Assembly: GCA_963575745.1 (NCBI GenBank)
Contig: CAUYUJ010018882.1
Span: 223,833 to 287,832, forward strand
Direction: 5' to 3'
DNA length: 64,000 nucleotides
DNA from: Prorocentrum cordatum
Taxonomy: Eukaryota; Sar; Dinophyceae; Prorocentrales; Prorocentraceae
Program-made: the position numbers and the translations under genes
Shown here: piece after piece, positions 21,017-32,838 of the stretch
Position numbering within the stretch: the first letter of the stretch is position 1
Layout of the letters: the number at the start of each line of letters is the position of its first letter
The notes under the pieces: model-generated
The model's database searches: none
Seen by the model: the letters and a program-made list of their open reading frames with translations, nothing else
Told to the model about the DNA's origin: nothing

Positions 21017-22045
21017 TCAAAGTTCGGATTTTCTCTGGCGCCTGCCGATCTGCTTCTCCACGCTGAATCCTCGGCCCGCGCCGCCGCCGAACCTCGCCTC
21101 CGAGCTTGCCCGGCGATGGGCATCTTTGGCAAGCTTCCCGTGCTCGATGACGAACTGCGTTTGGAGCTTGCGGGCGGCCGCGAGAAGCCCCGCGTGCTCT
21201 GGGCCGACATCAGCAACGTTGTTCTCGGAGCGCCCTGTGATCGCTTCTCTATGGCGGCCAAGACGCGCGCCCGCTCCTCTTCGGCGGGGCCGGGGAACGC
21301 GCGCGAGGCCCCATCCGCCCTGGAACGCGGCCTTCGCCGCCAACCCCTGGGGCAGCGCCTCGGCCGCCGGGGTGGCCTGGCGCGCCGCTGGGGGGCGCCT
21401 TCTGGGGCCGCGCCGTCTGGGGCGGCGCCGTCTGGGGCGGCGCCTTCTAGGGCGGCGCCTCCTGGGGCTGCGCCATCTGGGGCGGCGCCCGGAGCAGCGG
21501 CGGCGCTGCGCTGGGCGGTGGAAGCGCGGGGGCGAGCCGCCCCCGCGACTGGCGCGTGGAGTGCTCCTGGCTAACTTTTTCCTCCCCATCGGAGCTGCAA
21601 TCGACCCGTCAATCTCGCCTTCGCGGCGGAGTGTTCGGGCGGCGGCGCCGCCGCCGCACCGCCGAGGCTCTCGGGCCGCGGGGGCGCCCGGAGGGGGGGC
21701 GGGGGGGGGGGGCAGGGGGGCGAGGGGAGGAGGGGGAGGAGGAGGAGGAGGAGGAGGAGGAGGAGGAGGAGGAGGACGATATGGGGCAGAAGAAGGATGC
21801 GCGCACACATATGGAGAGGAAGGAAAACTGACCTGGATCCATTGGTGAGACGCTGCATCTGCTCGAGGCGTTATCCTGGCTGGGTGGCTGCAGTTGCTGA
21901 ATGTGTTCTCCTGTCTGACAGCCTGGGGTGGCGCCTTGGGCTCATCGTCCGCCTGGATGTCCTTCAATGAATGGGCAACTTGTTGCAGCCTATGCGCTGC
22001 CTGGACATGTTCCGCGTCGCTTGTGCTCCTGCGGTGCATTTTCAC
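21017..22045 (-). CDS. Possible protein gene, Pro-rich middle
   Basis: Minus-strand open frame of 342 codons. The N-terminal part is protein-like and hydrophilic (STSDAEHVQAAHRLQQVAHS, then LKDIQADDEPKAPPQAVRQE). The middle is a poly-Pro and Arg-rich region built on a GGA tract (21735-21776) and a GGCGCC-type 15-bp repeat around 21410-21490. The end is protein-like again (GPEHAGLLAAARKLQTQFVI, then EHGKLAKDAHR). The same strand is open upstream with one stop near 22079, and a separate convincing stretch lies at 22200-22431. It may be a multi-exon gene or a relic; family unknown. The plus strand over 20987-21300 is also open and partly protein-like. Confidence 0.35.
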   Translation of the reverse strand: MKMHRRSTSDAEHVQAAHRLQQVAHSLKDIQADDEPKAPPQAVRQENTFSNCSHPARITPRADAASHQWIQVSFPSSPYVCAHPSSAPYRPPPPPPPPPPPPPPPPPLAPLPPPPAPPPGAPAAREPRRCGGGAAARTLRREGEIDGSIAAPMGRKKLARSTPRASRGGGSPPRFHRPAQRRRCSGRRPRWRSPRRRRPRRRRPRRRRPRRRGPRRRPPAARQATPAAEALPQGLAAKAAFQGGWGLARVPRPRRRGAGARLGRHREAITGRSENNVADVGPEHAGLLAAARKLQTQFVIEHGKLAKDAHRRASSEARFGGGAGRGFSVEKQIGRRQRKSEL

Positions 22046-22199
22046 ATCGGTCTCTCTGTTCAGATAAGAAGTTCATGGACGGAGCGTGCGCAACTTTGCT
22101 TCATCATCTCGGTGGGCGGTTGGATCGCGATTCTGTTCATGGGATCGACGATGGCCATCATGGCCGAGGCTGGGACCACTTCAACAACAACTCCTTGCT

Positions 22200-22431
22200 C
22201 TACTTTCCAAGTCGCAACCAATTCCACTTATTACTCACGTCGAAACCGGGTCTGGCGCTCTTGGGGAGCACGAGGTCCTTCTTCTTGGAGAATCTGTGCG
22301 GCGCTTCATCCGCGGAGAGATCCATCGTGTCGTCCATGTTCAAATCCGCGCCAAGGTTTTGGCACAATCGTGACCGCTCCCAAAAATCAGTGCGAACAAT
22401 GAACTGCGAACTTGGCTTTTCCTGCCCATAG
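22200..22431 (-). pseudogene. Coding fragment, family unknown
   Basis: Minus-strand open stretch ending at a TAG at 22200-22202. It is rich in charged residues and highly protein-like: SSQFIVRTDFWERSRLCQNL, GADLNMDDTMDLSADEAPH, FSKKKDLVLPKSARPGFD. Codons become strongly G/C-ending toward the end. It lies just upstream, on the same strand, of the open frame ending at 21017 and could be an earlier exon of that gene. No family recognised. Confidence 0.45.
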
Positions 22432-22849
22432 GGCTGGCCGACAGCATGATCGGGCCTCGCTTGTGTGAGACCCCAACGCGCGTGCAAAAATGGCGAACGG
22501 AACCTGCTCCCTCCGCGACAAACCGCAACACTGCGCAACGTAACGCGGCGCTGTGATGCCAAATGAAAACCATTTTCGCCAGGTCTGGCCGCGCGGCGCG
22601 GTCCAAGTGTACCGATGCTATCCCTTTCTTCGCTCCTGGTTGCTTACCGAATATCTTGAACACATCTGGCAAGGCGCATTCGAAACACTGCGAGCTGGGG
22701 CTGTTGCGTTTCGCCCAAGGTCTTGGCTGACGGCCTTGCGCCTGGCTGCCACGTGACATCGTTGAATGACGGCTCCTGGCTGCCACGTGTAGTTTGTTTT
22801 GTACGGCCTGCGAAAAACGTGCGCGAAATCGTTCGAATGAAACTGGCCA

Positions 22850-23040
22850 CGGTCATGATGATGGCGGCGGTGACGGTGATGCGTTTGCTGATGGCGATAA
22901 TGGTGGCGATGATACCGATGGTGGTGCCCCTGGTGACGGCGTCTACAGTGATGACGCTAAGGGTGATGACGACGATGGCGGTGATGACGGCGATGAAGAT
23001 GGCGGTGATGACGATGGCGGTGATGCGGGTAGTGCAGATA
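22850..23040. repeat. Degenerate GATGGCGGT-type 9-bp tract
   Basis: Imperfect (GAT GGC GGT)n and ACGATG triplets, about 190 bp, followed by a TGCATGCA-rich patch (23050-23100). Confidence 0.85.
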
Positions 23041-23389
23041 CGAACTTGCATGCATGCAAGCTCGTAGTGACACTAACCGCATGCATGAATGCATGCAAAT
23101 TCGTAAAGCGCGAACGCGCAACACACGTGCAACACTTGGCCCGCCATCTACGGTCGCGAGAAGGGTGGAGGCAACTCTGCTTCAATAAGGGACTTTCGCT
23201 TGGATGCCGCGCCCATGGAAAATACGTGAGAAGAGTTTCCCACAGCCCTCCTGTGTTGTTGGGTCCCCATGTTGAACCCGCATTGCCGCGCGTCTCCTTG
23301 CTTTCCCCCGCTCCCTCTATTTTCTTGTTTCCAATCTGCCTGCGTTGTGGGGTCCTCGTTTTTGAATCCGCAGCGTGAGCCCGCCCAAT

Positions 23390-23660
23390 CTTGGTACACC
23401 CCTCATACGGACCGTGGCCCTTAAGGGATTCCTCCTACGGCATCAGCCGGCCAATCTGCATGCGGGGCGGCGCCCATCGGCCCCCCTCTCACGAGGATCG
23501 TGGCCCCATACGCAAAAAACTTCACCCACGCTCTCCATGGGCCCGACGGCATGGGGGGCGGCTCCCATTTCGGCACGCCCCTGACAAAAGGATCGTGGCA
23601 CGATGAGTAGGAGGCTGCACCGACGGTCCCAGCGGGAACGGCAGCATGCGGGGAGGCGCC
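23390..23660 (-). repeat. About 90-bp satellite, three units, reverse orientation
   Basis: Reverse complement of the satellite at 45930-46890. Anchors GGACCGTGGCC (23409), GGATCGTGGCC (23494) and GGATCGTGGCA (23590) give spacings of 85-96 bp. The unit reads, on the minus strand, GCCACGATCC, then AGGGGCGTGCCGAAATGGG and a GCGGC stretch. Confidence 0.75.
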
Positions 23661-24484
23661 CGTTGCCTCCATTCGCCAGCTTCTCCGAACTCCGCCCCTC
23701 TCGCTGCGGAGAGTTCCACATCCTGCGCCACACTCAGCTGCACAAGGTTGGGCCCCTCTCCAGGGCACTCGCTGATATACAGCCCCTGCTCCGTGCTCTG
23801 GGACGTACGTATCGCCCTTTGCATGCGGCAGCGCAGGCGGACGGTGAACCACTTCCTCGCCTCACGCTGGTATGGGGAAGCAAGAAAATGCCAACCAGCG
23901 ATGCCAGACGAAAGTGCAGCTGGGGCGACACAACACATGCGAAAATGAGACAACCAATGCTTATACAATGCCCAATCGCAACGGTACTGTCCAATCCGGT
24001 CGGGCAGCAAAAGTCGAAACCCGCGACATAAAACGTAATGAAGCAACTAATCGTTGCCATGCGATCTGTCAAGGCAGCCGGAGAAACAGTCCTGGGATAA
24101 GCACAATTATGAAGAGGGGAGTTCGGGCGGGAAGGTGTATTGCAGCGTCGTTTGTGCACCCAGGATTCACTATCCGTCTTGTCGTCGTCGTCCTCCCCCC
24201 TCCTCCTTCTTATTCTCATCGCCCATCGCCTGTACACCCCCCACCCACAATTGGACCCCCTCGCCCCACGGAATCATACTTACATGCATGCATTGACGTA
24301 TGCATGTGTATACTCCTCCCCGCCCATGCGCTTCCCCCCATTCCCCATCATTTTCCATCCCCCCCCTCCGCCCTCTGCTCATCCCTGCCTCCCTTTATTA
24401 TGTCCTCCTTTTCTTCCTTGTCCTCCTGCTCCCTCCTCCTCATCCTGCTCCCCTCCTCCTCATCATCACTCTCCTCCTCCTTAT

Positions 24485-24648
24485 TTGAAGGGGCCCTGGA
24501 ACACACAAATAAATACACACACATAGCAGGATTCCCCCTATATATTCCCATCTGTTCTGGGCGTTTGTCTTCCCCCACTTCCCATATGTTCCCATGTTTT
24601 CGGGGGAATCGACGATTCATTGTGTCTGTGTGTTTTCTTCCCTCCTGA
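24485..24648 (-). mobile_element. Family C element, copy 2
   Basis: TTGAAGGGGCCCTGGAACAC, ACACAAATAAATACACACAC, an AT-rich middle with CCCACTTCCCATATG, TCGACGATTCATTGTGTCTG and TGTGTTTTCTTCCCTCCTGA. It shares all family C landmarks. Confidence 0.8.
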
Positions 24649-24799
24649 TAATTGCGCACCAGGGCAGCAGACGAAATGAGGGCTGGGAGTGGCTCTGCAC
24701 GCTGCCGCACCAACGGTCGTGAGGTCCTCGGACGGCTGCATCAGCGAACCAGGGCTCGTCACCGCACGCCTCGCGCTGCAAGGCTGGGGTGAGATGACA

Positions 24800-25445
24800 G
24801 CTCTTCCTGCTGCTGCTCAAACGTTTCTGTGTCCTCGTCCAGCTCCTCCTGCCCACTCTCCCACATCCCCCTCCGACTCGACCTCTTCCGCCCCCTCTGG
24901 GCCCTTATCCCGTTTGCGCCTCCACATCTCCCCCTCCCACTGCAATCCTGCCCGTCACCTTGCTCTTCGTCCTCCTCCAGAGTCGCCTCCTGCGCTGCTG
25001 CTCCTCTTCACCCTCATCCGTTGGGTCATCCTCCCCATCCTGTTGCCGATCCTCCCCTCCTGAGCCTCGACAATTTCCTTCTCCTCCTTATTCTCATCAT
25101 CCGTCCTCCTCCGCCTCCTCGTCGTGCACATCTCGTTCCCCTCCCCGTCCTCCTCCACCTCCTCACTATAGCTCCTCGTGGGTATTCCCGTTTTTTTTCA
25201 TCGTGCCCCCCCCCCCCCATCATCCTCTTCCTCCGTCTGCTCCTCCTGCTATTTGTCATGCTACTCCCCCTCTAACACTTCATGCTCCTCCTCCTCCCTC
25301 CTCCCCCTCCCCACGCAGCCTCCCATTCCTTCCCTCACCCTTCTCCTCCACCTCTTCAGCTAGCACTGCCTCCTCATCCTCCTATTTCTCCACCCCTGTC
25401 AGCCTCTCTCCTTTAATTACATCCTCCTCCTCTTCATCCTGCGCC
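24800..25445. repeat. Pyrimidine-rich low-complexity block
   Basis: CCTCCT, CTCCTC and TCCC runs over about 650 bp with few purines on the plus strand. Ser/Pro/Leu-rich frames here are compositional. Confidence 0.85.
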
Positions 25446-25569
25446 ATCTTCTCCCCGAGTGTGATTCGCGTGGCGTGGGAGTTCTAGCGCAGCAGGCAGA
25501 GTAAGGTTTTAGCACGTAGTGTCTGGGTGGCGGTGGGGCCTCTCTGAGGTGCAACGATAAGGGGGGACT

Positions 25570-25752
25570 GGCGTAGGGGGGAAACACCGACCTGGAATCG
25601 GCGATGCATCGCCGACAGATCGGCGACAGGCCCCCGATAATGAATCCGCGCGTTCCTGGGCAGGTTGGGGCTATCCGGCCCCTATCGGCGATCAGTGGGC
25701 GATTGGGGGTCGATGCATCCCCCCCTATCCCTATCCCTCCATATCGTTGCCC
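25570..25752. mobile_element. Family F element, copy 1
   Basis: Shares with 57399-57590: GGAATCGGCGATGCATCGCC, GGCGACAGGCCCCCGATAA, TTCCTGGGCAGGTTGGGGC, CGATCAGTGGGCGATTGGGG and ATCCCCCCCTATCCCTATC. The ends of the other copy are an inverted repeat. A GGCGATGCATCGCC palindrome lies near the left end. Confidence 0.75.
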
Positions 25753-25969
25753 CCGACTCCTCCTCTTCCACTCCGCGGCCCCCGTGGGGCTCATACTTTT
25801 TCCTGGGCCTCAGAGTCTGAGGCCTCCCGCGGGGCGGCCCCCGGGGGCCACGCCACACGGCGGCGCGCGACACTGCGCCGAGAGTCGCCGCGAGGCGCCG
25901 GCGAAACAGACCAGCTGGCCCAGGACGCGAGTCCCGAAGCGGTGCGGTGACAGACCGTGCGGTGACCTC

Positions 25970-26092
25970 GCTCCTCCCCCTCCTCCATCTCCTCCTCCTC
26001 CTCCCCGTCCTCCATCTCCTCCTCCTCCTCCTCCTCCTCCTCCTCCTGCTCCTCCTCCTCCTCCTCTCCCTCCTCCTCCTCCTCCTCCACGG
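25970..26092. repeat. (CCT)n trinucleotide tract
   Basis: About 120 bp of CTC/CCT triplets with occasional GTC or TGC. Confidence 0.95.
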
Positions 26093-26446
26093 TCCGTCAG
26101 CGCATAGTTTCGGGACCTCGGGTGCCCCAGCCGCTCGAGGCGCTCTCTCGGAGCACGGCCCGAGCCCTGGAGCCGTGCGGCAGCCCCGAAGATCCCCACC
26201 GACGCGCCACGCGGTGCGGCCACCGACTCCCCGTGCGGCGGCAGGCCACGCCAGCGGACTGCGCGGGAGCCCCGGGGAACGGCCGCCGGTGCGGCGCCCC
26301 AGGGAGGGGCCGGGGGGGGAAGGGCCACCGGCGCAGCCAGGCGCGAGGCCGCGGCGCACTCGGGCGCGAGGAGGAGAACGCGAGCGCCAGAAGGTGGGAC
26401 TGGCTGTGGAAAAACAACTGGTTCGCTTGCACGCTGGGGCTCAGCA

Positions 26447-28610
26447 CGGGGCGCTGTGTTCCCACCAGGTGCGGTTCCCGAGCCGCTCGCGCAGCGCCGA
26501 AGGTGTGACCCGCCGGCGGGTGGATTGCGCGACAACTGCCGGGTGCAACTGCAGCTTTTCTTCTCGCAGCATGGGCCTCAACATGAAGCGATGCACTCCC
26601 AACAAATGCGCTTCGCGTACGGCGCGAGAGCACCAACAAGAGACCCACGGGCGGATGGGTCACCCGACATCTGTTGAGAAAAACCAATTGCTTCACTTGC
26701 AGTCGAAGTCTCCACATGAGGCGATGGATTCCCACTCCATGCGCATCCTATACGGCGCGCGAGCGCCAATCGGTGACCCTCGGCCGCGTGGGTCACCCCA
26801 GACCTGGTTGAACCAAACTAACTGATTAATTTGCACCAGGACCATGTCCCTCGGAGTGTAACTCAGGAATCCTCGTCGACCGTGGTTTATTATCTAAGAA
26901 TGAAAACCTTAGTTCATTATCTTCAGATGATACCCTATGGATTATTATCCTGTGAATGGATCGGGCTCAACCCCCCGGCATAATCATTATGTTTCCGGAA
27001 TGATCAACCTAATTGTGATATTCCAACATTATGGGCAAACATTCATTTCAATCGGGAACGTACTCTCAGACGGCGCCCCCAGGCTCAATCATTATCCGGA
27101 ATAGCTAACCCAGGGTCAATATTCCGGAAACATGATGAATCTGGGTATACTATCTCCTGGAGATAATAAACCGGGGTCCATATTGCGACATGAAAAATCT
27201 GGTGAGGAACCCAGGGGTTGGGGGTAATTATTATCATTCCGAACCGGGTCCATTATTCCCGCGACATGATAAACCCCAATCAAGTTTCCCGGAACATTAT
27301 GAACCTAGGGAAATATGTTTCTGGGGTCGATATCCCCAGAACATTATACACCAGGGTTGATAATGTTCCGGAGAGGACATTATCCAGCACATTGAAATCC
27401 AGGTTCATAATGTTCCGGGCGAGACATTATGAACCCTGGTCAATAAATAATCCCCGAACATCATAAACCCAGGTTAATATCCATTTGAGATCCATTATGG
27501 TCCCTCGATGCGAGGGGATGCGTTCCTACTCAATACGTCGCTCGCACGGCGCGCGAACACCTAAAGGTGACCCGCTGGCCGGCGGGTCACCCGAAGACTG
27601 GTTGAGACCAACTAGCCGTCCCACTTGCATTCTGGACCTCCACATGGGGTGATCAACTGGTCGGGATGAGCATGCTGTGTCACTTGCATGCTGGGCCCCG
27701 ACGCGAAGACCTGCATTCCCACTCGATGAGTTCCCCGCGCGGCGCTCGAGCGCCAAAGGTGGCCCGCGGGCGGGTGGGTCACCCAAGCACTGGTCGAGTA
27801 CGCATTGATGATAGAGTTGCCTTCTGAGCTGAGTCCCAGCACGTGGTGATGCATTCCCACTCAGTGCGTTTCCCGCGCGGCGCGCGCTTCGCCGAACGTG
27901 GCCCGCGGGCGGTTGGGTTACCCGAAAACTGTGCGAGAGAAGCGAATTGGTTAACTTGCATTCTGGGCCTCAATCTGAGGCGATGCAGTCCTGCCCATTA
28001 CGCGCCCCGCGCGGCGCGCGCTTCACAAGCGGTGATCCACGGGCGGGTGGGACATACGGACACTGCTTGAGAAAAACGAGTTGTTGCACTCGTGTTCTGT
28101 GCCTCAACGATCGGTGATGCGCTACCACTCAATGCGTTGCTCGCGCTGTGCGCGAACGCCAAGTTGTGACCCGCGGGCGCGTGGGTCACCAGAATAATGG
28201 TTCAGAACAGCTCATTGTTTCACGCGCGCTCTGGGCTTCAACATGAGGTGACGCATTCCCACTCAATGCGTTGCCTGCACGGTGCGCGAACACCAAGGTG
28301 GCCCGCGGGCGGGTGGGTCACCAGAAAACTCGTTGAGAACAAACACTCGATGTTTCACTTGCATTCTGGGCCTCATCAATATGAGATGATGCATCCCCGC
28401 TCAATGCGTTGCCCGCGCGACGCGCGAAAAGCAAAAGGTGGCCCACGGGCAAATGGGCCACACAAAAAACCGATATCAAAAAAACAAATATTCCACCTGC
28501 ATTCCGGACCGCAAAGCGAGGCGATGCATTCCAACTCAATGCTTTTCCTATGCGGCGCACGCGAGAGAAAATGGTGCTGGCGAGCCGTGTGCGGCTAACA
28601 TACTTGGAGC
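26447..28610. repeat. About 135-bp satellite, split array
   Basis: Units anchored on GGGCCTCAACATGAGGCGATG at about 26573, 26706, 27501, 27831, 27964, 28098, 28231, 28368 and 28503. Spacing between adjacent units is 133-139 bp. Each unit also carries ATTCCCACTCAATGCGTT, a CGCGCGGCGCGCG palindrome, CCAAAGGTGGCCCGCGGGCG with GGTGGGTCACC, and TTCACTTGCATTCTG. GGTGACCC/GGGTCACC words are inverted within a unit. The array is interrupted by the AT-richer block at 26870-27495. Confidence 0.9.
26870..27495. repeat. AT-richer block of CATTATGAACC / GTTCCGG repeats
   Basis: About 625 bp with notably lower GC than its surroundings. Degenerate units contain ATTATGAACC, CCGGAACATTATG or their inverses and CCCAGGTT about every 30-45 bp. 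It sits inside the 135-bp satellite array and may be an inserted element; its boundaries with the satellite are abrupt. Confidence 0.75.
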
Positions 28611-28876
28611 CGATTACCCCCCTCCCCTCTTGTAAATGATGGTACCAACTGCATTCAAGTGCTAGCTGTGCTCTGGTCGGAGGGGCTCCGGGGCCCCAGC
28701 GGCAATGCGCGCGCGGAGGAAGGGAAAAACACGTCCATGCACCGCCAGGGGTCCGCGTTTCGCGGGTGGCCGCGAGGGTGGGCCTCCCGCAGGAGGAAGA
28801 CCTCCGGGTTGGGGATTGGGGGATTCAGGCATCGCAGGCCCCTGGGGGCACAGGGCGGGCGCCCGCCTGGACAACG

Positions 28877-28878
28877 AT

Positions 28879-28912
<34 letters not shown>

Positions 28913-29156
28913 GCGACGACGATGGCGACGACGACGGACGACGATGGACGACAACGACGACGAGGGTGACGGACGCCGACGACGGGGACCGACGACGACG
29001 GGGACCGACGACGACGAGGACGACGACGACGACGAAGGACGACGACGACGACGAAGGACGACGACGACGACGGACGACCACCCCCGACGACGTCGACGAC
29101 GGACAACGACGACGACCGCGCTGACGGACGACGGACGGACGACGGACGGACGGACG

Positions 29157-29195
<39 letters not shown>

Positions 29196-29300
29196 TACGG
29201 TGACGGACGACGACGACGACGACGACGGCGGCGACGAAGGCAGACCATGACTGCGACTACGGACGACGACGACGACGACGACGATGAACGACGACGGCGG
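28877..29300. repeat. (GAC)n compound tract
   Basis: GAC/GACG/GACGGAC triplets over about 420 bp with ACGGACGG tetranucleotide patches at 29120-29165. Confidence 0.95.
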
Positions 29301-29628
29301 GCGGCGACAGACGAAAAGTTGACGACGACGACGAATGGGAGTTGGGCGCTGTGCAACAAACTGAAAATGATCGGGGGAGGGGAGGGGCGGCTTTGCAACG
29401 TTCCCGGTGGCAAGGGGGGGTTTTGCGAAATTCCCGATGCTCGGAGAGGGGGGGGCACGTCGCAAACTTCGGCAGAAGAAAATGTTGTTTCCGCGGCATA
29501 GCTGGAGCAGGTCGACACACTCGACGGAAATAATACTTCAGTAGCAAGATGGATGCGCAATTCCACCTGCCGAAATAAGCTGGCATCCCCGGATTATAAG
29601 ATGCCACTTTCGGGAAACAATTTGTTTT

Positions 29629-29883
29629 TCACTGCCAGAACGAACAAATACGTTCGGAGAGTACGATGCTACTTCCAACGGCCAGAATGAACAGTACTTT
29701 TGGAACAGGCAAGTCTACCTCTCGAAGTATAAAGTCACGATCCATCGTAAAACGACACGAGTTTTCACTGACAGTCGCGCGTTTCGGTTCTGTGTTGTCA
29801 AGATCGGCTCTGGCTCGCAATGAAAATGAAGCTTTAGTTTCTGGAAAGCAGAATTGAACCAAACTCTCACCTTCTGTAAACAT
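29629..29883 (-). CDS. Small open frame, unknown
   Basis: Minus-strand ATG-initiated frame of 84 codons in an island of lower GC (29500-30120). The peptide is balanced (LVQFCFPETKASFSLRARAD, then DRDFILREVDLPVPKVLFIL). The same strand stays open beyond the stop toward 29500 in other frames. Not recognised; whether it is translated cannot be judged from sequence. Confidence 0.25.
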   Translation of the reverse strand: MFTEGESLVQFCFPETKASFSLRARADLDNTEPKRATVSENSCRFTMDRDFILREVDLPVPKVLFILAVGSSIVLSERICSFWQ

Positions 29884-30130
29884 GTTTACATCGGGCTCCG
29901 AGGTCTAAGTCGGATGTTACTTGTGGGGTAGAATGCCATGCCTGGCGATCCGATCGCGCGCCTGAAAATACACATTCGTCATAGGAACATTACTTCATAC
30001 TTTGAAATTCAGCACATGGGAATCAAAGGTGTACTTAACAAATCAGGATGAAGGGGCCGAATGGTCATTCTTTATCCCTTGGTGCGTGGCTTAAGTGCGG
30101 ATCCGTGGTGAGAGTTCTGCTTGTGGGGTT

Positions 30131-30318
30131 GTTGAACTCTCATTTCGGAAAAATAATTAATGTTGATCCCCCCTCACCGGTGCATGCTGTTTCTTCTCAA
30201 TCAAAGTATGACCCCCGACGCTCGCACCCTGTTTTTTGACAGGGCAAATCTTCCTGCTCAAACTAAGCCCCTGGCCCCCCAGATTACAGCAACAACGGCT
30301 CCCGCCTGATACTTCCTC
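30131..30318. repeat. Dispersed repeat K, copy 1
   Basis: Shared with 33195-33379: CTCATTTCGGAAAAATAATT, AATGTTGATCCCCC, GGTGCAT, CGACGCTCGCACCCTGTTTT, TTCCTGCTCAAACT, CCCCTGGCCCCC and CAACAACGGYTCCCGCCTGA. Same orientation, about 3.06 kb apart. Confidence 0.85.
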
Positions 30319-30462
30319 CAAATCCCACCAGCCCTTTAGGGCGTAGGTGGTCTAGAGCGTTTCCTCTGTCAACCCTCTTCTTTCCCTTCGGGGAGGGTTT
30401 ATTCCTCCCTTTACCCCTCCCCACCGACCTGGACGAGGGGTTCCGCGGGTCGTTGGGACGTC

Positions 30463-31400
30463 CAAGATGGCCCAAGACGGCTGCAAGAGCGAAAAAGCGA
30501 AAAAGCACAAAACATTGATTTTCCTTAAATTTTGGAAGGATTTTGGCCTCTTGGGGGGGCCCAAGAGGCGATTCAAGGCACTCTAGAGGCGCAAGGCTAA
30601 TATGCGACCCCCCCTTCTTTGATAGATCTCCTCCAACATGGCCCCAAGAGCGCTCCGAAGGCTCCCAAGAGCGCCCCAAGAGGGCCCCAAGAGGCCCCAA
30701 GAGGGCCCCCAAGGGGCCTCCAAGAGGCTCCCAAGAGACCCCCAAGGGGCCCCAAGAGGCTCCCATGATGGCCCAAGACGGCTCCAAGAGCGAAACAGCG
30801 AAAAAGCACAACACATTGATTTTCTTTAGATTTTGGAAGGGTTTTGGCCTCAAGAAGGGCCCAAGAGGCGATTCGAGGCACTCTAGAGGGGCAGCGCTAA
30901 TACACGACCCCCCCTTCTTTGATAGATCTCCTCCAGGATGGCCCCAAGAGCGCCCCGAAGGCTCCCAAGAACGCCCCAAGAGCGCCCCAAGAGGGCCCCA
31001 AGAGGCCCCAAGAGGCCCCCAAGAGGCCTCCAAGAGGCTCCCAAGAGACCCCCAAGGGGCCCCAAGAGGCTCCCAAGATGGCCCAAGACGGCTCCAAGAG
31101 CGAAACAGCGAAAAAGCACAAGGCATTTATTTGCTTTGGGTTTTGGAAGGATTTTGGCCTCAAGAAGGGCCTCAGAGGCGATTCGAGGCACTCTAGAGGG
31201 GCAGCGCTAATATACGACCCCCCCTTCTTTGATAGATCTCCTCCAACATGGCCCCAAGAGCGCCCAAAGAGGGCCCCAAGAGGCCCCAAGAGGCCCCCAA
31301 GAGGCCTCCAAGAGGCGCCCAAGAGACCCCAAGAGACCACAAGAAGATCCCCGATATACGCAAGAGGCCCCCGGGACCGCCAAGATGCCCCAAAGACGGC
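30463..31400. repeat. About 305-bp tandem repeat with 11-bp subrepeats
   Basis: Three full units and a partial one, anchored on GATGGCCCAAGACGGCT at 30466, 30767 and 31077. Each holds a unique part (GCGAAAAAGCACAA, TTTTGGAAGG, TTTTGGCCTC, GGCACTCTAGAGG, CCCCCCCTTCTTTGATAGATC) and a minisatellite of 10-11 bp units of the CCAAGAGGCCC type. The minus strand reads repetitive LGALLG-type peptides through the subrepeats. The last unit ends in a CCT tract. Confidence 0.9.
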
Positions 31401-31426
31401 CCAAGAGGCCCCCAAGCTCGCCATTG

Positions 31427-31750
31427 TCCTCCTCCTCCTCCTACTCCTCTTTTTCGTCCTCCTCCCTCCTCCCCCTCCTCCTCCTCCTCCTCTCCTCCTC
31501 CTCCTCCTCCTCCTCCTCCTCCTCCTCCTCCTCCTCCTCCTCCTCCTCTTCCTCCTCCTCCTCCTCCTCCGCTTCTCCTTTTCCTCCTTCTCGTCCTCCT
31601 CGTCCTCGCAGTCCTCCATCTCCTCCTCTCCTCCTCCTCATCCTCATCTTCCTCCTCCTCCTCCTCCTCCTCCTCCTCCTCCTCCTCCTCCTCCTCCCCC
31701 TCCTGCTCCTGTTCCTCCTCCTGCTCCTCCTCTTCCTCCTCCTACTCCGA
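31427..31750. repeat. (CCT)n trinucleotide tract
   Basis: About 320 bp, with TTC and GTC interruptions. Confidence 0.95.
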
Positions 31751-31995
31751 CGATGACGGCTCCTCCTTCATCCATCCCCTCTTGGGGCATATGGCGGCTC
31801 ACCCCGCCCTTTGTTTTTCTGCATGCTCACCCGCTTCCCTCATAACCTCCACCTCCCTGGGACTCATTTCTGGACGGGTTGGTGGGGATACTTTTTGTTG
31901 ATTGGCGGCTCCAAGGAAGAGTCCAAGAAGCGGGGCAAGCACGACTGGGGCACAGGCGAGATAATTGGTTAAACTGGTGGGGGTACGCGTAGCGT

Positions 31996-32480
31996 CTAGA
32001 ATTTATTCAGGACCCCCGCTCTTGAGACTTCTTCTCAATTTACTGAGGAACGGTGTTCCCGCCTGTGGTTCCCTCGCAATTTAGTCAGGACCCCCGCTCC
32101 CATCTGAGACCTCCCCACAATTTACTCAGGAACGGCGTTCCCGCTTGAGACTTCCTCGCAATTGAGTCAAGACTTCCTCGCAATTGAATCAAGACCCCCG
32201 CTCCCGCCAGAGAACCCCTCACATTTTATTATGGTATTGCGCTTTCGCCAGTGCCCCGCATGCAATTTATTCAGAAATCGCGCTGCCGACGCTCAGGAAA
32301 CACGATGCGCCAAGGACGCCGCTACAATTTACTTACTAATCGCGCTCTCGCCATACAGTACTCAGGCATCCCGCTTGAATGTCCCACCCGCCCGACCCGC
32401 CCGTCAAGGGATCGCCCGCCCGTCGTGGGCTCCCGCCCGAGACTTCCTTCAGGAACGGCGCTTTCGCCTAGGATTTCCTC
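31996..32480. repeat. Degenerate 38-42 bp tandem repeat, array 1
   Basis: Units of the type GAGACTTCCTCGCAATTTA, then CTCAGGAACGGCGTTCCCGC or TCAGGACCCCCGCTCCCGC. About ten units, strongly diverged. GGAACGGCGTTCC is a short palindrome. Confidence 0.8.
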
Positions 32481-32514
32481 GAACGTTCACGCTCTTACCT
32501 TTCTGCTCATCCTC

Positions 32515-32838
32515 CCTTTCCCTCCTCCCTCCTTTCCTCCTTTCTCTCTCCCTCCTCCCGTCCCTCATCCTTATGCCTCTCTTCCCTACCCCCTGTCCCT
32601 CCTCTCCCTCCTCCCTTCTCCCCCTCCTCTCCTGCCTCCTCCCCCCCTCGTTCTTTATCACTCTCCCCTCTCTCTCTTTCTCTCTTTCTCTACCTCTCTC
32701 ATATGTCGTTATATTTCTCTCTCTCTCTCTCCTCCTCCTCCTCCTCCTCCTCCTCCTCCTCCTCCTCCTCCTCCCTCCTCCTCCTCCTCCTCCTCCTCCT
32801 CCTCCTCCTCCTCCTCCTCCTCCTCCTCCTCCTCCTCA
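32515..32838. repeat. Pyrimidine tract: CTCC, CTCT and (CCT)n
   Basis: TCCCTCCT run, then CTCTCTCT (32680-32730), then a nearly pure CCT repeat to 32838. Confidence 0.95.
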
